The notes: generated from the letters alone by a model not told the origin. Shown: positions 1-11,686, counted from the stretch's first letter. The stretch: 64,000 bases of DNA from Metellina segmentata (GCA_947359465.1 OX375883.1:15502088-15566087); one strand, 5' to 3'. Numbers and translations: made by a program.

Positions 1-1228
1 AATATTGATATTCAAATGCAAGTTAAGAAAAAAATAAAGATATCAATTTGATTCTAGAGTATGCACTAGCAAACACTATTTCGCATAACATTTTTTATAA
101 ATATGCATCCATAACTTTTTTAGTTATCATTTCTGGAATTCAATGGTTATGCCTAAGATGTAATTCTGAGAAAAATGCTTCTAAACAAAATCCAAGAGGG
201 TAAAGGTAAAATGCGAAATTATTGTAACAAATAAGTTAATTTTATTAAAAAATTGTAGTGGCCAATTTCTCGAAACATAATTATTATATGTTTTAACTTA
301 ATATAACAGATAAAAGGTAGAAATTATGTTAAAAATAGAATATTCTTTTTTTTTTCCGGTTTCGTTATGCTACTTCCGGTATAATTAACGATTTCGTTCA
401 AATTTTAAATTGACCAAACTTTTTTTCTATTAGTCGCACATTGAAAGTTTAAACTGTTTTAGAGGCACATAAATACAGGGAATTTGTTAGTAAAATAAAA
501 AAAAATTGTAAATTTTCGTCAAATTTGGCTTTTTTAACGTATGCAGATACCTTAAATTATTTTCTTTGATTTCATTGTTTCTTTTAACGGCTTCTCGCCT
601 GTTGTGGAATTTATCGTTTTTGCCTCTGTATTTATCGTTTTTGATATGTTTCAGGGTATTATATTACTCGAGATTTTTGAAATAATTCTTTCCTTGCAAT
701 TCAAGAAGTGCGCCAAAAAAAAAAAAACACGCCAAAGCCGTTGCCACCGCTATAAACGTAGACTGAAGCTGTAACTAATCGGTTAACTAACTTCCACTTT
801 CGTTAACAAATTGTAATTCCCACTCATCACATGTAACAACTATCACTCTCTGATAAAGGTACACAGTTGTTTAATACACAATTTTACAAATGTAAATAAA
901 TGCATATTTGACATCTTACATTTTTCTAGAATTTAAATGTTTAGTAAGAAAGAAAAGTCTCTACAATGTCCCAATACCAAATAAAACAAAAATATAATAA
1001 TAAATTCATTTTTAAATGTTCTACATTAAACTTAAAATTTGGATTAAATATCGCTTTTCTTTCCATAAGACATCAAAACAAAAATGATAAAAATTTACTA
1101 TACAAAAACCGAAGTACTATACAGAAACAAACAAAAGATTGCATAAATGAAACAAACCAGAAATTGCACAAAAGATTAAAAAAAAAATATCGCTAAACTT
1201 TGAAAAAAATATCCAAATAATCCAAACT
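1..1228. other. AT-rich DNA without recognised gene
   Basis: This stretch is very AT-rich with many A and T runs. I see no convincing coding region; the only sizeable open frame (966-1196) is low-complexity Lys/Asn-rich translation of AT-rich DNA. A short dispersed repeat lies at about 700-770 (see the separate repeat entry). Confidence 0.6.
700..770 (-). repeat. Dispersed short repeat, copy 1 of 4
   Basis: On the minus strand this reads as a block containing CAGTCTACGTTTATAGCGG and ending in GGCGCACTTCT. Related copies lie at 32933-32985 (+), 33672-33745 (-) and 63673-63738 (+). No termini or target duplications are visible, so the class is unknown. Confidence 0.5.
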
Positions 1229-1612
1229 ATGGTAGTCTAAAAAAGAAACAATAACAAACGTATTGCACATCCGTTATCCAGTTCCAAAAATGAAGTAAGC
1301 ACAGTAAAAAAAATACAAATATAAAAGATTAAAAGAGTTAACGCTAACTAAAAGTTAATATGCTTTTAAAAAGGCAATAAATTTCATAAAGGATATCCAG
1401 TAATACTAAAAGTGAATATGCTTTAAAAATCAAATTTCAAATTTTGGTAGTCTAAAAAAGAAACAACAAACGTATTGAACAACCGTTATCCAGTTCTAAA
1501 AATGAAGTAAGCACAATAAAAAAATTGAAACATAAAAGTTTAAAAGTTAACGCTAACTAAAAGTTAATATGCTTTTAGAAAGGCAATAAATTTCATAAAG
1601 GATATCCAGTAA
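1229..1612. repeat. Tandem duplication of about 217 bp
   Basis: Two near-identical direct copies are seen, 1229-1402 and 1446-1612. Each starts with TGGTAGTCTAAAAAAGAAAC and runs through CCGTTATCCAGTTC to GGATATCCAGTAATA. They differ by small indels and substitutions. No coding potential is apparent. Confidence 0.8.
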
Positions 1613-1624
1613 TAGGGCGGCTGC

Positions 1625-1879
1625 ACACGCGCAAAAAATACAGATTCATTCAATACCGATCATGACTGTTGCCATTAAGAGGAAAGGGAATAATAATTAA
1701 ACATCGCATTAAATTAATTTTAAAATTTTCAAGATTAAATTTTAAAAATCGGGCTGGTCTATAAAACTGCTAAAAAATTCGTACTACACGTGTGCCAAAT
1801 TTCATTAGTGTGAATTCCATAAATTCGTCAGGGCACCCCGTACACACACATACAGAAACTTCATTTTATAATAGTAGAG
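1625..1879 (-). mobile_element. Helitron-like 5' fragment, minus copy
   Basis: On the minus strand this begins CTCTACTATTATAAAATG and runs through a (TG)n tract and GGGGTGCCCTGACG. It is an inverted copy of 3305-3565. The 5' end resembles that of the complete element at 40121-40654, which begins TCTCTAATATTG, so I place it in the same Helitron-like family. The 3' end is not recognisable. Confidence 0.5.
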
Positions 1880-2254
1880 GTAACCCATCCTCTAAATTCA
1901 AAAAAAAAAATTGCATTAGGGGACGTTTTTATATAAATTTTGTACAAACAACCAAAGTTCTAATGGAAACATCATGCTATGATGCTATAATCAGATTCTG
2001 CATCGTCAAATTAGTCTAAATATGAAATTTCATGACTTTACTACCCTTATATCCCGAGATATAAAATCCTAAAATTTGTGCACGTTTCAGGGATCATCTC
2101 GAAATAGAAGGTCGCAGTTTGTAGATAAAGATTAATTGTAGTTATAGCTACCCAAATTTCAAATTTGAACACTATTTTCAAACGTATTTTTCATCGATCC
2201 CAAAATTATAATATTTAATACGCAAGTGCAAACGATTTGAGAATTATATTATTA

Positions 2255-3304
2255 CTAGCAAAATACTCGACTTTGCGCGGTTTGAATTGGTTAACTCGAG
2301 ATTGGAGAGATGATCAAAATATATAATTACTTATGTCTTTCAAGAATAAAATAATATTTTAACACCTTTCACTGTCTTTATAATTGCTACAACTTACTTT
2401 GGACACAAATACTACATATGAAAATCCATTCATGTAATAAATACATTTCACGTACATCGCACTCTTGCTGTATGACAAAGCTAAAAAATGACGATATGTG
2501 ACATTAAAATTACTCTACAAAAGACGATTTTGAGGGAGATTTGGAATTTCCTTAAGTTCTTTTCATGATCAACTCAATTAATAAAAATGACGATTTACGG
2601 CGAGTGCTCTCGCACTCGTAATTAAAAAAACAATTATTTTTATTTGTGGCACTTTTGAATTATGCGACACTGTCGAATTTCGTCAACTTCCTTCTGTTAT
2701 TATGACAAATAATTTTTTAATGTTTGAAAAGATGTAGTGTGGATTTTTCAAACATTATTTCTTTCAATAACGGCGTTGCGTGCGATGTGAAAAGAAAATG
2801 CACACAATTTATAAGGAATATTTAAAACAGCGAAATAAAACAAAATAAAAGTTGGATAAAACTTTGTCCTAAAGATATTAACTCGTGATTCTTTTTTATC
2901 TCTTGATCTCGCACAGTTAGCCACAACTTACAACTAAAAGTACATAAAATTTAGAAATGCGAAATCAATTTAAAGCGAAAGAAACAGAAAATATAACTGC
3001 CCACGATCAATCAGCACGAGTTTCCGTTTCATTCTCATTCGTTAAAAAATATCGTCTGTCACAAATGTTCTGAAATCGTTTACATTGCGAAAAGAACAAA
3101 ACTAAGACTCGAAATAAATAAAAAATCATAGCTAAAATTCCACAATTTTTTTTTGAAAAAGTAATTGCTTTTTTAGCAGAACTGGTAAAGCAATCCATGT
3201 AATCGTAATTATCTATATACATTCCAATTGTTCTAAAACTACCGAATTATGGTTGATTTAAGTATACTTACTCAGGTGTTTTAGAATGAAACTTATCTAA
3301 ATAT
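2255..3304 (-). mobile_element. Decayed Helitron copy (family A)
   Basis: At the left edge the minus strand ends ...GTATTTTGCTAG followed by T, the CTAG|T terminus expected of a Helitron 3' end. The body is homologous to 37899-39486, sharing the GCGAGTGCTCTCGCACTC palindrome, the CTTTGTCATACAGCAA block and the TTGATTTAAGTATACTTACTCAGG block near the far end. It is more diverged and shorter than the copies at 36258-39486. No coding sequence is visible, so it is non-autonomous. Confidence 0.65.
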
Positions 3305-3597
3305 TCTCTACTATTATAAAATGAAGTTTCTGTATGTGTGTGTATGTGAGTGTACGGGGTGCCCTGACGAATTTATGGCATTCACACTAATGAAATTTGG
3401 CACACATGTAGTACGAATTTTTTAGCAATTTTATAGACCAGCCCGATTTTAAAAATTTAATCTTGAAAATTTTAAAATTAATTTAATGCGATGTTTAATT
3501 ATTATTTCCTTTCCTCCGAATGGCAACAGTCATGATCGGTATTGAATGAATCCGTATTTTCTGCGCTTGTGCAAACGATTTGAGAGTTACATTATTA
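3305..3597 (+). mobile_element. Helitron-like 5' fragment, plus copy
   Basis: It begins TCTCTACTATTATAAAATG and is the inverted partner of 1625-1879. After about 260 bp it passes into GCAAACGATTTGAGAGTT, which also occurs at about 2228-2245. The 3' part is then interrupted by the hAT MITE at 3606. No CTAG|T end is seen. Confidence 0.45.
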
Positions 3598-3605
3598 CAT
3601 TTACT

Positions 3606-3875
3606 CATCGACCTTAAAATGTAATAGACGGATCATGTGGGCGGAGTCGCTGTCGTAAGATCTCTGAAGGGTAAATCACAAATCGACTTATCCGATTGGC
3701 TATAGAAGCACAGACTAGTGTTTTTAATAACGGTGGATAGTCATGTTAACCAATTAATAGTTTAGGATTCCTGCTTTTACCCACAACCACGTGACACATC
3801 TTCAAACCGAGCAACTGGAAGAAATAACTTGAAACTGCGGTCGCATGCTCCGTCTATTTCATTTTAAGGTCGATG
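3606..3875. mobile_element. hAT-type MITE, 270 bp, 8-bp TSD
   Basis: The ends are inverted repeats of about 32 bp that start CATCGACCTTAAAATG and continue to AATAGACGGA, with one or two mismatches. The flanks are CATTTACT at 3598-3605 and 3876-3883, an exact 8-bp duplication as made by hAT transposases. There is no open reading frame, so it must be mobilised in trans. Confidence 0.85.
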
Positions 3876-3883
3876 CATTTACT

Positions 3884-5091
3884 ATGCAAGTGAAAACGAT
3901 CCAAGAAACATTATCCAAGGTTGGTCAGTTTTTTAAACTGCAGGTATATTTCTCTCTTCTGTGCCAGTATAAAACTTCGCAGAATGGCCACATATGGCCC
4001 TTGCGCCATAAAAACCCCAAAACCCAACCAGACAACACAATAACGAGGAAAATTTAATGCAGCACAAAAAACTAATTATCGGAATGAGAGCTGAAATTTT
4101 TACCAATTCCTATCAAAATTATAATGAGGTTCCAATTCATAAGTTTTTCAAACATTAATTCAATAATTATTATTGCCTTTAAAAACTATTTCTAAAATAA
4201 GATATTTGGTGGATTTTGTTTGGGTTATTTAACAGTATTATTTTATAAAATATCAGGGCTACTGAAATCTTATTTATGAATATACGCATAAAAGTCTAAG
4301 AAACTGATTTAACATTAGGAGCTCCAATCTTTCTGTCCTCATAACTTCGACACGATAAGATCCAATGACATAAAATTTGGTATTTGAGTTAAATTTTAAA
4401 ATGGGAATTCTGAAGTTTGTGCTCAATTTAATATGAAGATGGCCCCATATGAACATTTTATGTATTTGAATTTATAGAAGACGTTAGCTTCCTGTCAAAT
4501 GCCATCTTTCAATTTTATCTACTGTTAAAATTGATCGAATGAAGAAGGGTGGTTTGTTTGTTTTTCTGCGACTGTGCATTGATTTTATTTCATCTTACAC
4601 TTTTACATGACTAGTCCATTACTCTACCAAACGCCATGAAACTTAGAATTCCATTCCAAACTGTCCGTTTTGTGGCTGTCGTAGCTCAGTAGGTATGCCC
4701 ACTGCACTAGCAACCTGTGAGTCGTTGGCGGAGCAAGTCCTTTTCTTCTGTAGAACTTTCCTTGTGTGTTTTCATTACTTGACGTCGTGTGTCTTGCGTT
4801 AATCGCATTCCCCCCACCCCCAATATCTTCCAATTTAGAATTTTCCACTTCCAAAAGAGTCGTTAAACTGTTATCCAATTTAGAAAAAGGCCCCTCGAAT
4901 ATGAGTTCCTCTCACAACGGGCACTTCCATTTCGCAATCAATAACTTCACTTTCGTTTCGAAACAAAACTATATTTGAAAGCAAATTAACTGACCTGTTT
5001 CACGTCCGGGGTCACCATCATATGTTAGATGTGACATGAAACGTACCCCGTTTCTGCACTTCATAAACTTTAACCTTTAGACAGCGGCCGG
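3884..5091. other. Non-coding DNA with repeat fragments
   Basis: No gene is supported. Position 3970-4035 holds a minus-strand copy of a dispersed motif (GGGTTTTTATGGCGCAAGGG when read on the minus strand). Around 4400-4455 there is a fragment like the arms of the foldback element at 14853-15945 (AATTTAATATGAAGATGGCC). Position 4672-4810 is a SINE head described separately. Confidence 0.5.
4672..4810 (+). mobile_element. SINE-3 fragment (tRNA-like head)
   Basis: It contains a tRNA-like A box (GTAGCTCAGTAGGTATG), then ACTAGCAACCTGTGAGT and a decayed B box. It then continues TTTCCTTGTGTGTTTTCATT into GTGTGTCTTGCGTTAAT. The same arrangement recurs at 6397-6480 (-) and 10985-11110 (+). This is a third tRNA-headed repeat family, distinct from SINE-1 and SINE-2, and not a functional tRNA. 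Confidence 0.55.
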
Positions 5092-5957
5092 TACAGCAGT
5101 TGTGCCTTGAAAGTTATAAGAATCACGCCAAGAAAAAATTTAGCCTACGGACAGTACATCAGTTGTTCCTTGAAATTTATAACAAGCGCACCAATAAAGA
5201 ATTTAGCCTACGGACAGTACCTCAGTTGTTCCTTGAAAATTATAATAAGCGCACCAATAAAGAATTTAGCCTACGGACAGTACATCAGTTGTACCTTGGA
5301 AGTTGTAACAATCGCACCAATAAAGACTTTACCCTACAGACAGTACATAGTTGTGCCTTGGAAGTTATAACAATCGCACCAATAAAGACTTTACCCTACC
5401 GACAGTACATCAGTTGTACCTTGAAAGTTATAACAATCGCACCAATAAAGAATTTAGCCTACGGACAGTACATCAGTTGTACCTTGGAAGTTATAACAAT
5501 CGCACCAATAAAGTATTTAGCCCTCGGACAGTACATCAGTTGTACCTTGGAAGTTATAACAATCGCACCAATAAAGACTTTACCCTACGAACAGTACATC
5601 AGTTGTACCTTGAAAGTTATACCAATCGCACCAATAAAGTATTTAGCCCTCGGACAGTACATCAGTTGTACCTTGGAAGTTATAACAATCGCACCAATGA
5701 AGAATTTAGCCTACGGAGAGTACATCAGTTGTACCTTGGAAGTTATAACAATCGCACCAATAAAGTATTTAGCCCTCGGACAGTACATCAGTTGTACCTT
5801 GGAAGTTATAACAATCGCACCAATAAAGAATTTAGCCTACGGACAGTACATCAGTTGTACCTTGGAAGTTATAACAATCGCACCAATAAAGACTTTACCC
5901 TACGAACAGTACATCAGTTGTACCTTGAAAGTTATAACAATCATGTCAAGAAAGAAT
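5092..5957. repeat. 63-bp tandem repeat array, 14 units
   Basis: Fourteen head-to-tail units of 63 bp (one of 62) are seen. They are recognisable by CAGTTGTACCTTGGAAGTT followed by CGCACCAATAAAG. Because 63 is divisible by three and the unit has few stops, frames stay open across the array as 21-residue repeats. This is a minisatellite and not evidence of a protein. Units vary at a few fixed places (AATTTAGCCTACGGA, TATTTAGCCCTCGGA, ACTTTACCCTACGAA), and the middle of the array shows an alternating higher-order pattern. Confidence 0.92.
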
Positions 5958-6581
5958 CGCGCTTGTTATATCAATATCCATAGTCAAAAGGTTAATTTAC
6001 AAAATATTTTCATACGAAAGTTTTATAACATTTTTCGGAGTTATTACAAACGACGACTACATTATTTCTCATCGCTGCCCATCTTAATAAGCTAAATTCT
6101 CATCGTATAAATATGAACAAAAAATAGGTCGTGCTGCTTAAAATATGACATTTTCTGTTGATAGGCGATGCTGAGATTGTATTGATGTTTCATGCTCTAT
6201 TTGTTACATTAGTAATTAATGTTTTGTTGTGTTAGCGAGCGTTCCAGTTCTAGTTGTCTTATTGAAAATAAAAAACTTAACCCTAGACGACTGAACAGGA
6301 TGGACAATTCTACATCGATGGTGCAAGGGCCAAATTGGATCTTCCTGCGCCAAACAGAAGACAGACAGGGTCAAGTAATGAACACATAAATAAGGAAAGC
6401 TTTAAGGCAGAATCGAACGTTCTCCACCTGCAACTCGCAGGTTATTAGCGCAGTGGACATATCTACTGAGCCACGATAGACCCCATAAGGACATATTCCA
6501 AAAGGAACAGATTGGACAGGAATTTGAGATTTCACGGCGTATTAAGATTTGTAGTGCAAAAGCGTAAGATAAAATAAAATA
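5958..6581. other. Non-coding DNA with SINE-3 fragment
   Basis: No gene is supported. Position 6397-6480 is a minus-strand SINE-3 head (CTCAGTAGATATGTCCACTG followed by AACCTGCGAGTTGCAGG). Around 6318-6350 is a weak copy of the TGGTGCAAGGGCCA dispersed motif. Confidence 0.5.
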
Positions 6582-6692
6582 CAGTGGAACTCCAATTATC
6601 CGAACTCTTGTTATCAGGATCACCAATTAACCGTATCTCACTTAGAGAAAAAAAGAAATCAGCAAAATCCGCATTTGAAAAATATCTTGTCA

Positions 6693-7083
6693 GTGAATGA
6701 CGAAAGCGAAGATGACGAAGTGTCAATTGAGGACATTAGAAACATTCCTGGATGTTCCAAGCGCAGAGCAGAGGATGTAGACGAGTGGATGGTGTGTGAT
6801 TCTTCGAACCCTGGATTCCCAAATTATCAGTGACGATAAACTCATTCAAAAGATGAGAGAACTCATTGATGATCCGAAGGATCACGCCATTGCTTTTCAA
6901 CCAGACGCAGGGCCATCAGCTATTAAAGCGTTTAAGTGCATCGACACTGCACTAAAATGGATGGAGCGACAGTCTGAATGCGACCCTCCACAGCTACTCA
7001 CCGCAAATTCATGCAAGACTTGGCTGCACGAAAACGAGTAAAGACAGCGAAGCAACTCACTTTGACCGATATGTTGAAGCAAT
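6693..7083 (+). pseudogene. pogo/Tigger transposase C-terminal fragment
   Basis: The conceptual translation gives an acidic stretch (ESEDDEVSIEDI), then EDVDEWMVCD, then SAIKAFKCIDTALKWMERQ, then LAARKRVKTAKQLTLTDML and a stop. The layout of an acidic tail followed by a short helix with ALKWMERQ and a basic end is that of the C-terminus of pogo/Tigger/jerky-type transposases. Two single-base shifts break the frame, near 6821 and near 7018. The N-terminal CENP-B/HTH and DDE domains are missing from the element. An independent host gene is unlikely because the fragment lies between the pogo-type ends. Confidence 0.7.
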
Positions 7084-7161
7084 GATACATTTTATAACAG
7101 TATGTTTGAAAAACTTTAAACAAAATTTTTTACATAGTCATTAAATTACATCACATACTAA

Positions 7162-8328
7162 GGCCGGTATTACACTGTAAAAGTTCTTTGACAAAGATAT
7201 TTAAAACTTGTATTCAAATTTATTTTATAAAATGCCTTATATTTCTGTGCTATGACGGCAAATTGTTATAAGTCACTTTTCCCAAAAAATTGAGTAAGTC
7301 CCATCCTGGAGTCTGGTTTGTTAATGTTTAGAAGGTGGCAAAATGTCGCAAGTCCCTCTCTTTCAGTTTATGAGAAAACAAAGGTGGGAAAATTGTAATA
7401 AGACAAAAACCACAGAACCACATGTGGAATCTTGAATCTTGAAATTGCTGTCACGAAAAATTAAAAGAAGTGACTTATAACATTTTGCTATCTGAGCACA
7501 GATTTAATAATAAGGGCGGTATTACACTATAAGGGTTCTTTGACAAAGATTTTTGTAAAACTTGTATTTTTACCGCTGTAACAAATTTATTATTTACATT
7601 CATTGTAATGGCTTGGATTTTAAAGAATAGGGAAAAGTGTAGTTTGGGGTAAGACCATTTATTGCTCGGCGATAGTTGAAATGTGTACAAAATTTGCTTC
7701 CGGAGTTGGCCACGGAAGATCATAGAAGTTACATGAACTATTCAAGGATGTGTGAAGCTACTTCCAATTATTTTATTTTTAAGGTGGGACCTTTAATATC
7801 ACGGAAAATGCACATGCTTTCAACTTTTCCACAAGGTACTGCTAGTTGATTTTTTTTTACTTCTCCAGTTTTGTACTGGAATCCATTTTCTTTCAAAACA
7901 TTTTCTATTTCTTTATAAGCATTAATTGTGATATAGTATGTGCGTAGCGATGGATATTTGATGAGCGAAATTTAAACAGTGTTTACTAATTTCTTTCGTT
8001 TTTATTCACCATATGGCCTCACTGACGTATTCTACGCCTTAAAACTAATGGCCGTGTCCCGACACAGCCCCGTCATTTTTTTAATTATTTGATCAAATCA
8101 GAAAGTCTATATGTAGTATTCAGCGGTTGATACTGCAGGATAGGAAGTACGCAAACATAAATCTTTTATAAAATTTTGAATGAGGAGGCTAACTTTGATA
8201 AAAGAATCTTAGTGCGTTTTTTATAAAAGTTGAGCATTACACTATCATATTCGTTTGTCAAACTTATCTCTCTATATTAATTTTATAAAATATCCTTGGC
8301 AAAGAACTTTTATAGTGTAATGCCGGCC
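7162..8328. mobile_element. Harbinger-like non-autonomous element
   Basis: Both ends start GGCCGG and continue as ATTACACT.TAAAAGTTCTTTG, an inverted repeat of about 45 bp. TAA flanks both sides (7159-7161 and 8329-8331), matching the 3-bp TWA duplications of PIF/Harbinger. It sits inside the pogo element. A second copy of the left end in direct orientation begins near 7514, and a decayed internal right end lies near 8224-8260, so two related elements may be nested or recombined. No transposase is visible. Confidence 0.7.
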
Positions 8329-8448
8329 TAAAGCAAAATTCGTTTTTTTACTAAGAACCTTTTATTTTTCGTGAATTATCCAAATATCCGGATATTTGAT
8401 TATCCGGATGGGGTCTCAATTGATTCGGATAATTAGAGTTCTATTGTA

Positions 8449-8843
8449 ATGGATGGGTGATCCTACACAAAAACGGAACCAACCCCATTGGAATCGAAAG
8501 CGCCGGAAGACACAGTATCCGCGTTCACTCTGGCGTGGCACGAAAAAGTCACAATTTCGCGTAAAGATGAAGAGCCGTGCATAAATACTCCCGTTTCAGT
8601 CTCCCCCTCTTGGTTTAGTGACTTATTCCGCCTTCTTCCTCGCGTCTGACTCGGTGCCAAAACAATCATAAACATGATTGCGTCAGGCTTGAAGCTCGCC
8701 CAAATCCCCCCCGAATGCATCGAAAATTGAAAGAAGCCAGATGCATTTTGACGACATCCTACTGGGAGGGCCTTGATGGAGCATTGTGTCTGGGTCGAAG
8801 CCCTTACCCCCGTTCTCTCTCTTTAATGGGGTAGGTGTTTTAA
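8449..8843. other. Less AT-rich DNA, no gene assigned
   Basis: This segment is more GC-rich than its surroundings. A stop-free plus-strand frame runs from 8461 to about 8648 (about 62 codons) without a start codon. It resembles no family I know, and no flanking splice signals are convincing. It could be unique host DNA or an old repeat. Confidence 0.4.
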
Positions 8844-9045
8844 TTTAATATCGCGCTGGAGCGACACTACGGGATAGTGGCGACGGTCCGGGATCAATCG
8901 GAGGACAACACCTCGTCATTTTGACAGACGGTCGGATGTCGAGGGCGCAAATTGGGCTGACACCCCTCTTTCCAAACTTGCACGTCACGTCAACGTGAGG
9001 ATGTTTGAGGCCACGGCAGATGTAACGAACACCCCAGATGCAGAA
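8844..9045 (-). mobile_element. SINE-2 copy, decayed
   Basis: On the minus strand it shows the SINE-2 body: GGCCTCAAA, CATCCTCACGTTGACGTGAC, then AATGACGAGGTGTTGTCCTC and the tail GCCACTATCCCGTAGTGTCG. The head beyond 9045 is lost. Confidence 0.6.
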
Positions 9046-9243
9046 GTGTTCTGCAACCCAACTCCAAGCAATTGCAATGTTCTGCAGGCATTTTGTCTGG
9101 ATTTTGAAAACTGCAGTCAAATCAAAAACAGACGTAGAACACAATTATCGGCTCAATATATGTTTTTAATATTTAAAATAAAACACACATCAGTATTCAT
9201 TAACTTACTTTATTTAAAACCAAGGCATACTTTCAAAATTTCC

Positions 9244-9528
9244 TCGGATGGTTCCTGGTTCGAATCCGGGTCCGGGCATGGATGTTTGCAAGCGTATGGT
9301 GTAGAGGCGGCTGGTGCACCTTAAATCTGTCGTGGCCGAAAGTCCTCACGCTGGGTTGGCGTGGAAGTTTGGAGAGTGGGGTGCCAGCTCAGGTGTTGCT
9401 TCGTCATCTGACCGTGGTGCAAAATTACGAGGTGTTGTCCTCGGATCTTTCCCTTAAAGGGACTGATCCCGGACCGTCGTCAATAGCCCGTTGTGTTTCT
9501 CTAGTACGACGTTAACTAATAATTACCA
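9244..9528 (+). mobile_element. SINE-1 copy, 5' truncated
   Basis: It has the B box GGTTCGAATCC and GGATGTTTGCAAGCGTATGG. The shared SINE body follows (GTGGAAGTTTGGAGAGTGGG), then the tail GTACGACGTTAACTAA..TTACC. The A-box half of the tRNA-like head is missing. Confidence 0.85.
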
Positions 9529-9544
9529 ACTATAATTAGCTCCC

Positions 9545-9975
9545 GGTACGTCTACCAGTCCCTTTTGAACACGACGGTCTTTGGTTGGAATTGAACTCGC
9601 AACCCTTCTGTTGCTAATATGTTTCTCTTCCAAGTGTGCTACAACGACCCTAGGTTGTTTGGTTTCGTTTGAGGTTTCATAGTGCAATTGACATTTAAGG
9701 CCAAGCTGCCCCAAACACAATACAGCAACAAGGGAGGAAAACAAAACAAGACACTGGTATTATTATTGTTAATTTATATTGTACTGGAGCAAAACACTAT
9801 GGGCTATAGGCGACAGTTAAGGATCAATCCTAATAGAGAAAGATCCGAGGTCAATACCACTTCATTTGGAGCCACAGTCACATGATCAGGTCACACCGAT
9901 CTGGCACCCCACGGCAAAGTTAAGACATTTGAGGCCATAATAGATTTATTGTGCACCAGCCTTCTTGGTACTACG
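9545..9975 (-). mobile_element. Two SINE-2 fragments, minus strand
   Basis: Position 9545-9660 is a minus-strand SINE-2 head (GGTTGCGAGTTCAATTCC, then CGTCGTGTTCAAAAGGGAC). Position 9763-9975 is a minus-strand SINE-2 body and tail (GGTGTGACCTGATCATGTGA through CTCCAGTACAATATAAATTA). They are separated by about 100 bp and may be one rearranged copy or two. Confidence 0.55.
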
Positions 9976-10799
9976 GATGGGATATCGACAGCGAAATATC
10001 AATGTTTTGAAACATCGATATTCAAAATTAAAACATAATAATACATTGATAATACATCGCCCCAAAACCCCCCATCGATGTTTTTAAATATCAGTATATT
10101 TAAACTTTTTGTTCCCCATTTCTTAAAACAAGTTTAGAAACCTTAAAATTAATGATCTCCGAGGGGGGGGGGAGAGAAAGAGAGAGAGAGCGAGATTTTA
10201 TTATTTGTCATTTGACGTGTTTATTAATTTCTATCTAAAAATTTTTTTTAACTCTCGAAACAAAGTAAAAAAAATTATTAAGAACAATTAACAAATATTT
10301 AATTTTAAAATTGAATAATATAAAAGAAAGTAATATTTACAACAATATTTGACATAGGTACTACATACTATACGTATAATTAGGTACGTACATAACAATA
10401 ATTATTGTTAGTTATTATTAATTACTTATAAACTTATGGGGGGGGGGGAACCACAACAAACTTTTTTTTATTTACTACAAATAAAAAATATTGGGGCCTA
10501 TAATTATTATACGCCCCAATATTTGTCATTTACAGTTTGTAAAAAAAAGAAGTTCGTTTTCTCCACCTTAAGCCGACTTAATTTATCACTAACTATCCCA
10601 CTAGTTACCGAAAAATTCTTTCTGATGGGCCGGATGTCGCCATCATTGACAAATATTTTTTAACATGGTTATTTTTCTTAATTTTTACTATGGTGCTTTT
10701 TTCATTCAAAAATAAAACATCGACAGTGTAAAACATCGGTGTAAAATAACACATCTGCTCCAATAAATCGATGGTAAATACATCGATGTCGCATCCCTA
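9976..10799. mobile_element. ATCGAT-rich hAT-like element, copy a
   Basis: The ends read inward as (T)ACGGATGGGATATCGACA on the left and, on the minus strand, TAGGGATGCGACATCGATG on the right, each followed by repeats of CATCGATGTTTT. Related copies are at 43589-44345, 46018-47303 and 56176-58650. The short TAGGGATG ends with subterminal repeats, plus the 8-bp duplication seen in the 56176 copy, suggest hAT. There is no coding sequence. A further truncated copy follows at 10800-10984. Confidence 0.6.
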
Positions 10800-10984
10800 C
10801 TTTTCAGACCCTTCATCCTTGGTCACTTAGGTCTAAAATCATGTTCAATTTACTAATTATAAAAATAATACTTATTTGTTATTTTCATAATTTTTATAAT
10901 GGTACATTTTCCATTTAAAAATAAAACATCGACAAGTATTAACATTGATGTGAAAAAAAAAACATCCGCGCCAATACATCGATA

Positions 10985-11110
10985 CAGCAACCTGCGAGTT
11001 GTAGCCGACGTTCGTTCGATTCCCCCTAGGTGTATTTCTGTGGCGCTAGAATTTTCTTTGTGTGTACCATGATTTGATGTTGAATGTCTTGTGTCTGGCG
11101 CAGTATACTT
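10985..11110 (+). mobile_element. SINE-3 fragment
   Basis: It shares AGCAACCTGCGAGTT, a B-box-like GTTCGATTCCCC, and TTTCTTTGTGTGTACCATGA with the copy at 4672-4810. Only the 3' part of the head and the start of the body are present. Confidence 0.5.
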
Positions 11111-11250
11111 ATTATCATGTAGAACTTGTATTACGCATCTATGTTACAATGTGTTAAAAACCTGCGAATTTCAAGCATCGCAGGTTTGATTCCTACAATT
11201 TATTCAGGGTGTCCCAAACAGATCAGTACAGCTTCAAAAATTTCTAACTG

Positions 11251-11686
11251 TCTATTATAAAAAAAAATTGTCGGTGTTTTCAAGTTTATTCGCTTTGTGA
11301 TTGGTAGGTAGCGATTCACGCGATAGCGAGTCTAATGATTCAACGGGCTAATTAATTTGGAGTACGCGCATACGATAAACACCCAAGTTATATTTTAAAA
11401 TTAATTATTTCATAAAATTTGAGAGTACGCGTTAGAAAGTTTGCAATGTTTTCAGAAGAACTGGCAAATTCGGTCGCCGTTTCCATAGCAGCAGTCGAAT
11501 ATGAAAAAAATAAAAAGTACTCTTACAACAAACATCACGGATCAGCTAAAACATTAAAAATTATGATGAGATTTCCTCTGAATTTTAACGATATGTTATG
11601 TTAAAATATTTCCTTTTTGTATATGAAAATGAGATGTTTTCACGTGGGTTCACGAGCAATAACGAGCAAGGGGTGGAACCCCCTAG
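11251..11686 (+). mobile_element. Helitron (family C), non-autonomous
   Basis: It begins TCTATTATAAAAAAAAATTG. It ends with the hairpin GGGGTGGAACCCC followed by CTAG and then T, the expected Helitron 3' end. It is homologous to 56341-57106 (shared CGCGCATACGATAAACAC and TTTGCAATGTTTTCAGAAGA). The base before the start is G and not the usual A. The small open frame 11419-11604 is conserved only as repeat DNA. Confidence 0.75.

Larger units (their letters stand above)
6582..8446 (+). mobile_element. pogo/Tigger-type transposon, interrupted
   Basis: The left end CAGTGGAACTCCAATTATCC and the right end (minus strand) CAATAGAACTCTAATTATCC form inverted repeats of about 25 bp ending in TTATCCGAA, typical of pogo/Tigger elements. 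TA dinucleotides flank both ends (6580-6581 and 8447-8448). It carries a transposase C-terminus (6693-7083). A Harbinger-like element is inserted at 7162-8328. Nothing encodes the catalytic domain or the CENP-B-type DNA-binding domain, so the copy is dead. Confidence 0.8.

Noticed and set aside
5092..5983. Long open frames of up to 331 codons
   Set aside because: They arise from a 63-bp tandem repeat whose period is a multiple of three. Overlapping frames are open at once, and nothing resembles a known protein.
8461..8648. Possible exon, 62 stop-free codons
   Set aside because: No start codon, no convincing splice sites and no recognisable domain. I noted it only as unassigned DNA.
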